This document shows positions 59,984 to 64,000 of a stretch of 64,000 nt of DNA, in pieces. Both the position numbers and the translations under genes were made by a program. The notes under the pieces are model-generated. The model was not told where the DNA came from and made no database searches. It worked only from the letters and a program-made list of their open reading frames with translations. Origin of the DNA: Streptomyces sp. CB02400 (GTDB lineage Bacteria; Actinomycetota; Actinomycetes; Streptomycetales; Streptomycetaceae); the NCBI RefSeq assembly GCF_001905725.1, contig NZ_LIWB01000012.1, positions 186,001 to 250,000 of the forward strand, read 5' to 3'. Within the stretch, counting starts at the first letter, position 1, and every line of letters starts with the position of its first letter.

Positions 59984-61207
59984 GTGACTGAGAGCAGCGC
60001 TGTGTCGCTGATGCGGCTGATGCAGGCCAGTCATATGGCCACGCTCGAACAGCTTCCGGGGATGATCGCCGAGCATGCCGCCGTGGCGGGCATGCACGAC
60101 GTGGCGGTCTTCGTGGTCGACATCCGGGAGACGGTGTTGCGCCGGCTCACCGGTCAGGGGCCGGACGCCGGGGGCGGCGGGCAGGAGTTCACCGTTTCGG
60201 GCAGTCTGCCCGGCCAGGCCTACCAGCGCGTGGAGCTGCTCCCCGAATCCGAACGGGACGGGGCGGGCGAGCGTCCGGGCGGGCGGCGGTGGTGGGTGGC
60301 CGTCACCGACGGGGTGGAGCGCCTGGGCGTGCTGCGGGCCGATACCGACACCGACGACGAACCCATCCGGCAAGCTCTGCGCGACCTGGCGTCGATGACG
60401 GCCCTGCTGTTGCTGAGCAAGCGGTCCTTCAGCGACTCCTACGCGCGTCTGGCGCGCACCGAGCCGATGAACGTGGCCGCGGAGATGCAGTGGAACCTCA
60501 CTCCGCCGCCTGCCTACGCCGGCCACAACGCCACCGTGGGCGCGGTGGTGGAGCCCGCCTACCAGATCGGCGGGGACGTCTTCGACTACGCGGTCGTCGG
60601 CAGCATCCTCCACCTGAGCGTCTTCGACGCCATGGGCCACGACACCACCGCCGGCATCACCGCCAACGTCGCCGTGGCCGCCTGCCGCAACGCCCGCCGG
60701 CAGGGCGCCTCGCTGGCAGAGACCAGCCGGCAGGTGGAACAGACCCTGATCGAGCAGTTCAGCACCAGCCGCTACATCACCGGCATCCTCGCCCACCTGG
60801 ACATGGGGACGGGCCGACTGACGTGGATCAACCGCGGCCATCACCTGCCGATCCTGATCCGTGGCAACCGCTGGGCCACCGAACTGGCCTGCCCCCCGGC
60901 CGGCCCCATGGGCGCCGACCTAGGCCTGCCGGTCACCATGGCCACCGACCAGCTCGAACCCGGGGACCGTCTGCTGCTCTACACCGACGGCATCGTCGAA
61001 GCCCGCGACAGGTGTGGAACGGAGTTCGGCCGGGACCGGTTCGTCGACTTCATCCTGCGTCACCACTCCGGCCGGCACACCCTGCACGAGACCCTGCGCC
61101 GGCTGATGGCCGCCGTCATGGAACACCACGACGGCAAGCTCGACGACGACGCCACCGTCCTGCTCACCGAGTGGCGCGGCGGCCACCAGCAGGAGCTGAC
61201 GCCGTGA
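59984..61207 (+). CDS. PP2C/SpoIIE-type serine phosphatase
   Basis: A 407-residue protein. GTG 59984 is preferred over an upstream in-frame ATG at 59900. Residues about 20-170 form a GAF-like sensor; residues about 190-400 are the SpoIIE-type PPM catalytic domain with G-G-D-V-F-D-Y, F-D-A-M-G-H-D and L-L-Y-T-D-G-I-V-E-A-R-D. Enzymes of this kind dephosphorylate anti-sigma factor antagonists. A STAS-domain antagonist gene begins 28 bases after its stop, a perfect substrate candidate. No anti-sigma kinase is adjacent. Confidence 0.92.
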   Translation: MTESSAVSLMRLMQASHMATLEQLPGMIAEHAAVAGMHDVAVFVVDIRETVLRRLTGQGPDAGGGGQEFTVSGSLPGQAYQRVELLPESERDGAGERPGGRRWWVAVTDGVERLGVLRADTDTDDEPIRQALRDLASMTALLLLSKRSFSDSYARLARTEPMNVAAEMQWNLTPPPAYAGHNATVGAVVEPAYQIGGDVFDYAVVGSILHLSVFDAMGHDTTAGITANVAVAACRNARRQGASLAETSRQVEQTLIEQFSTSRYITGILAHLDMGTGRLTWINRGHHLPILIRGNRWATELACPPAGPMGADLGLPVTMATDQLEPGDRLLLYTDGIVEARDRCGTEFGRDRFVDFILRHHSGRHTLHETLRRLMAAVMEHHDGKLDDDATVLLTEWRGGHQQELTP

Positions 61208-61235
61208 ACCGCGGTCCACGTGGAAAGAAGCGGCT

Positions 61236-61607
61236 ATGAGCACCGACCGACCCGCCCCCGGCGATCAGCGGGACGTCCTCCAGGTGTATGTCCGCCCCCT
61301 GGGTGCCGGCCGACACCTCGTCACGGCCGAAGGTGCCCTGGATCTGCACACTGCCTCGCGACTCGCCGACGTCTTGCAGCCACTGCTGCTCACCAGCGGC
61401 CGGAGCGTGCTGGTGGACCTGTCCGGTGTCGCCTTTCTGGATTCCACCGGGCTCACCTGCCTGATCGCGGCCTACCGCACAGCCAGAAACACCGGCGCCC
61501 GGCTGGCGCTGATCGCACCCGGCGAACGCGTACGCCGCATGCTGGTGCTGACCGGCACAGACCAGGTACTGCCCAGCTATGCCACCGTGGACTCCGTCCC
61601 CGACTGA
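61236..61607 (+). CDS. STAS-domain anti-sigma factor antagonist
   Basis: A 123-residue protein with a single STAS domain: V-D-L-S-G-V-A-F-L-D-S-T-G-L-T-C-L contains the serine expected to be phosphorylated by an anti-sigma kinase and restored by the upstream phosphatase. ATG 61236 is preceded by GAAAGAAG. The two genes form a partner-switching module whose kinase and sigma factor must lie elsewhere. Confidence 0.9.
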   Translation: MSTDRPAPGDQRDVLQVYVRPLGAGRHLVTAEGALDLHTASRLADVLQPLLLTSGRSVLVDLSGVAFLDSTGLTCLIAAYRTARNTGARLALIAPGERVRRMLVLTGTDQVLPSYATVDSVPD

Positions 61608-61752
61608 CCGCCCGCCCGCACTGTCGGGGCACTGATGACCGCAGCCGGCGCTGTCACGTCGACTGAGAGGGCGCGATGATCTTTCTGGTTGATCACGGTG
61701 GGGGATCGTCCGTGGGGAGTACGTCGCCGTCGTACAGGGGCGCCGGTACCCG

Positions 61753-62235
61753 GTGGAGGTCATCTCCCATTGCGTGTGGCTGTATCACCGCTTCCCGCTG
61801 AGCTTCCGAGAGGTGGAGGGACTGATGCTCCAGCGCGGCGTCATCGCCTCCTACGAGACCGTGCGCCGTTGGCGTGCCAAGTTCGACCAGGCCTTTGCGA
61901 ACGGACTGCGCCGCCATCGGCCCCGGCCCGGTGACAAGTGGCACCTGAACGAGGTCTTCGTCAGGACCAACGGCGAGCTGAAGTACTTGTGGCGGGCCGC
62001 CGACCAGGACGGCAACGTGCTCGACACCCTGCTCCGGCCCCGGAGGGACGCGAAGGCCACCAGGTGCTTCTTCCGCCGTCTGATGAAGAAGGCCCGGGCG
62101 GTACCCAGGGTGATCGTCACGGACAAGCTCCGCTCTTACGGTGCCGCCCACCGCAAGGCCATGCCCTCCGTGGAGCACCTCTCCCACAAGGGTCTGAACA
62201 ACCGGGCCGAGGACAGCCACCAGCTCACGTGGCAA
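61753..62235 (+). pseudogene. Truncated IS6-family transposase
   Basis: Open from GTG 61753. V-I-S-H-C-V-W-L-Y-H-R-F-P-L-S, then K-W-H-L-N-E-V-F-V, L-W-R-A-A-D-Q-D-G-N-V-L-D, V-T-D-K-L-R-S-Y-G-A-A, and N-N-R-A-E-D-S-H-Q follow the IS6/IS26 order. The first catalytic Asp (normally W-H-L-D-E) is Asn here, and homology stops after S-H-Q-L-T-W-Q-R, about 40 residues short of the usual end. The sequence then becomes a DinB fragment. Inactive on two counts. Confidence 0.85.
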
Positions 62236-62249
62236 CGCGACCCCAGCCC

Positions 62250-62465
62250 GGGCGGGCCGCCGACCGGCTCGCCCCGCTGCCGGCCGAAGCCTTGCACAGC
62301 GTCGGTCCCCGCCAGACGGACACCCTCCGCGAATACGGCATCCACACCGCCGGACTTCTCGCCGCCGTATCCCCGGCCACCGTCCAGCGCCTGATCGGCG
62401 GCAAGGCCGGACGCACCGCGTCCGACCGTGCCCGGAGCATCACCCCCCGCGCCTTCACCCGTCAT
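62250..62465 (+). pseudogene. DNA polymerase IV (DinB-like) internal fragment
   Basis: One frame reads L-P-A-E-A-L-H-S-V-G-P-R-Q-T-D-T-L-R-E-Y-G and then I-H-T-A-G-L-L-A-A-V-S-P-A-T-V-Q-R-L, G-G-K-A-G-R. This is the thumb helix-hairpin-helix region of Y-family polymerases (L-P-V-x-x-L-x-G-I-G-x-x-x-x-x-x-L). Palm and little-finger regions are missing. Its junction with the IS6 remnant at about 62240 marks a deletion or insertion point. Confidence 0.65.
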
Positions 62466-62596
62466 GCCCGGGACGGAGTACCGGGCACAACGGCATGGCC
62501 GCGGGCACGGCGACGGGGATGGCGATGCGGGGCGGGTCGGCGGTCAACACCATCGGGTGCTGAGCCCCGGCCCGCCCTCCGTCCGTCCTCGGTGGG

Positions 62597-63331
62597 TCAG
62601 ATGCCGCAGGTGGGAGCCGACCAGTACGGCGACGGGTCGAAGGCCACGTGGGTGTGGTCGTTGTGGCCGGGGTAGCCCGGACCGAGGATCTCCGAGAAGC
62701 CGTGCGTCCTGGACTGCTGGGCGAGACGGCACAGGGACGGCGAGCCGACGAGGTCGGCCGCGTCGCCGTAGAGGTGGCGACTGGTGGCGGAGCCGCCGAC
62801 CGCGTTGTTGCACGCGCGGGAGCGGAAGCCGCTGGAGATGGTGATCGGGACGTCGCCGAGGGCGTGCCGCATCGCCTCCAGCTTCCACATGGTCTTGAGC
62901 GCGTTCGACTTGGCGGTGGCCGCGGAGACCGCGCCGCCGGACCAGTCGGAGTTGCACTTGTTGAGTTCGGCATAGCTGAAGTGGACGGGCGTGCAGTCGG
63001 CGTCCTGGAGAGCGTAGATCTTGCTGAAGGTCGCGGGCCCGGCGACCCCGTCCGCGCTCAGTCCGTACGCGGCCTGGAACTTCTTGACGGCGGCGGCGGT
63101 CCGCGCGCCGTACTGACCGTCGTAGGAGAGCCGCTCGCCGGAGGTCACCCAGCCGGCGACCCGGATCTGGAGCTGGGTCACGTCGCTGCCGGAGGATCCC
63201 TGGGAGAGGGTGCGGTTCCAGGTGTAGCAGGAGTCGGCGTGCGCGGTTCCGGCGGTGGCGCCCACACCGACCACCATGAAAGACATGAGCATGACAAACG
63301 AGAGAAGCGAGCGTGACACGCGTCTGAGCAT
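62597..63331 (-). CDS. Secreted zinc D-Ala-D-Ala carboxypeptidase (M15) with PG-binding domain
   Basis: A 244-residue protein. ATG 63331 follows GGAGG. A signal peptide (about 1-32, ending A-H-A) is followed by a PG_binding_1 domain (about 40-110: S-D-V-T-Q-L-Q-I, then Y-G-A-R-T-A-A-A-V-K-K-F-Q). The M15 peptidase domain is C-terminal: S-G-F-R-S and S-R-H-L-Y-G-D-A-A-D (zinc ligands His and Asp), with H-N-D-H-T-H-V as last ligands. Layout equals the Streptomyces albus G enzyme, which trims peptidoglycan. Cysteines are suited to disulfides outside the cell. Confidence 0.92.
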   Translation of the reverse strand: MLRRVSRSLLSFVMLMSFMVVGVGATAGTAHADSCYTWNRTLSQGSSGSDVTQLQIRVAGWVTSGERLSYDGQYGARTAAAVKKFQAAYGLSADGVAGPATFSKIYALQDADCTPVHFSYAELNKCNSDWSGGAVSAATAKSNALKTMWKLEAMRHALGDVPITISSGFRSRACNNAVGGSATSRHLYGDAADLVGSPSLCRLAQQSRTHGFSEILGPGYPGHNDHTHVAFDPSPYWSAPTCGI

Positions 63332-63521
63332 CCCGGCCTCCCGACCGTTGAGTCGACAACAACCGGAGCCCAGCGTGCGGCAATGAGCTACGCGCGTCAA
63401 TGGCGCCCTGGGGAAGCGAAGTCGACGTTTCCGCGTCCGGTGGGGATCACGCGTGCCATGGTGGGGAACAGCCAACTCCCTTTCCTTCGCACCGCACCTC
63501 TCGGCTCCCCGGCGAGCAGCC

Positions 63522-64000
63522 GTGACCGCGTACTGGAACCGGCTCGCACGGCCGGTCGCAGACCGCCTCCGACCCGGTACGGACCCGGCGAACCTCCTCC
63601 GTCCTTACGAGGCCATACGCATCCTCGGCGTCTGCAACCTGGCCGACCTGGCCGACCTGGCCGACCTGGTCCCCGAGGACCGGCCCGTCCTCCTCGCCCG
63701 GCCCACCGAGGTCATGAGCCCCGCCTTCGGCCCCGCCACCTACTTCTGCCCGCTCGAGTCGCCATGCCCGGCTCCCGAACGGCCGCACCGCCATCCCCTG
63801 TCGGCCGACCTCCGCGACGCAGAGGCCGTGCGCATCCCTTGCGACCAGGCGCCAGACGCAATCGGTCCGATCGGCATCCCGGCCAGCAATGCCGGCGTCT
63901 ACCCCTGCTGTCCGTGGCCGGAAGCAGCACCCACTCACTGGAATGTCCCGGACGGCGAAGGACACCATCCGACCTGTGCACGGCGACAGCGCCGGACCGC
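63522..64000 (+). CDS. Unrecognised open frame leaving the window
   Basis: From GTG 63522 the frame stays open to the last base (159 codons). The first 90 residues look genuine (T-A-Y-W-N-R-L-A-R-P-V-A-D-R-L, then Y-E-A-I-R-I-L-G-V-C-N), with GC-rich third positions; the later part is rich in Pro and Cys and less convincing. No family recognised. It is divergent from the carboxypeptidase gene. Could be a decayed gene whose frame happens to be open. Confidence 0.4.
   Translation, partial: MTAYWNRLARPVADRLRPGTDPANLLRPYEAIRILGVCNLADLADLADLVPEDRPVLLARPTEVMSPAFGPATYFCPLESPCPAPERPHRHPLSADLRDAEAVRIPCDQAPDAIGPIGIPASNAGVYPCCPWPEAAPTHWNVPDGEGHHPTCARRQRRT
63639..63665 (+). repeat. Three tandem 9-bp repeats
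   Basis: CTGGCCGAC occurs three times in a row, encoding L-A-D-L-A-D-L-A-D inside the open frame at the window's end. Confidence 0.8.

Overview
The window is a piece of a Streptomyces chromosome (or a very close actinomycete). The sequence is uniformly GC-rich with strong third-position GC. Starts are often GTG or TTG, and many gene pairs overlap by four bases (ATGA or GTGA). The gene families are typical of the genus: zinc-free ribosomal protein paralogues, a modular polyketide synthase, NB-ARC/TPR proteins, MmyB-type regulators and SpoIIE-type phosphatases. It reads like a chromosome-arm region, with intact housekeeping or stress operons separated by decayed genes and IS remnants.

Layout. 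0-11 kb: a truncated peptidase E; a small HTH protein; a zinc-free ribosomal protein cluster (L33, L31, L36); an ABC exporter; an SDR oxidoreductase divergent from an MmyB-type regulator; a MerR-type promoter driving a HEAT protein and a MerR-HEAT fusion; a DUF5133-like protein; and a GNAT acetyltransferase. 11.2-19.7 kb: one giant single-module type I PKS (acyl ligase-ACP-KS-AT-DH-KR-ACP-TE). 19.9-22.8 kb: a translationally coupled pair, a small protein with a hydrophobic N-terminal helix followed by an NB-ARC/TPR (NLR-like) protein. The C-terminus of the first and the N-terminus of the second carry the same 18-residue motif, the arrangement known for amyloid-signalling (BASS) effector/NLR pairs. 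23-32.3 kb: a PAP2-type membrane phosphatase, a three-gene response regulator/kinase/lipoprotein operon, and a cell-wall block (MurJ-like flippase, FemX-like transferase, L,D-transpeptidase).

34-37.6 kb: a reactive-sulfur detoxification regulon. It has a CstR-like repressor, a CstB-like persulfide dioxygenase-rhodanese fusion, two rhodaneses and a TauE exporter, with three near-identical palindromic operators. 37.9-41.7 kb: a NarL-type two-component system divergent from a MacB-like ABC transporter. 42.1-43.7 kb: a GH43 beta-xylosidase. 44.4-46.4 kb: an NAD kinase-like gene coupled to an SPFH protein under a promoter buried in a long dyad. 47.6-50.4 kb: an MmpL exporter and its TetR repressor with a perfect 36-bp operator. 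51-53.2 kb: a large protein with a TerD-like C-terminus. 53.5-57.2 kb: a second MmyB-type regulator, an Atu4866-like protein and an amidohydrolase.

57.2-62.5 kb is mostly a gene graveyard. It holds remnants of transposases, a tyrosine integrase, an AMP-ligase, a phosphopantetheinyl transferase broken by one base, and a DinB polymerase, surrounding an intact PP2C phosphatase/STAS pair. The window ends with a secreted peptidoglycan carboxypeptidase and an open frame leaving the edge. All functional names rest on motif and family recognition by eye; no database search was run.
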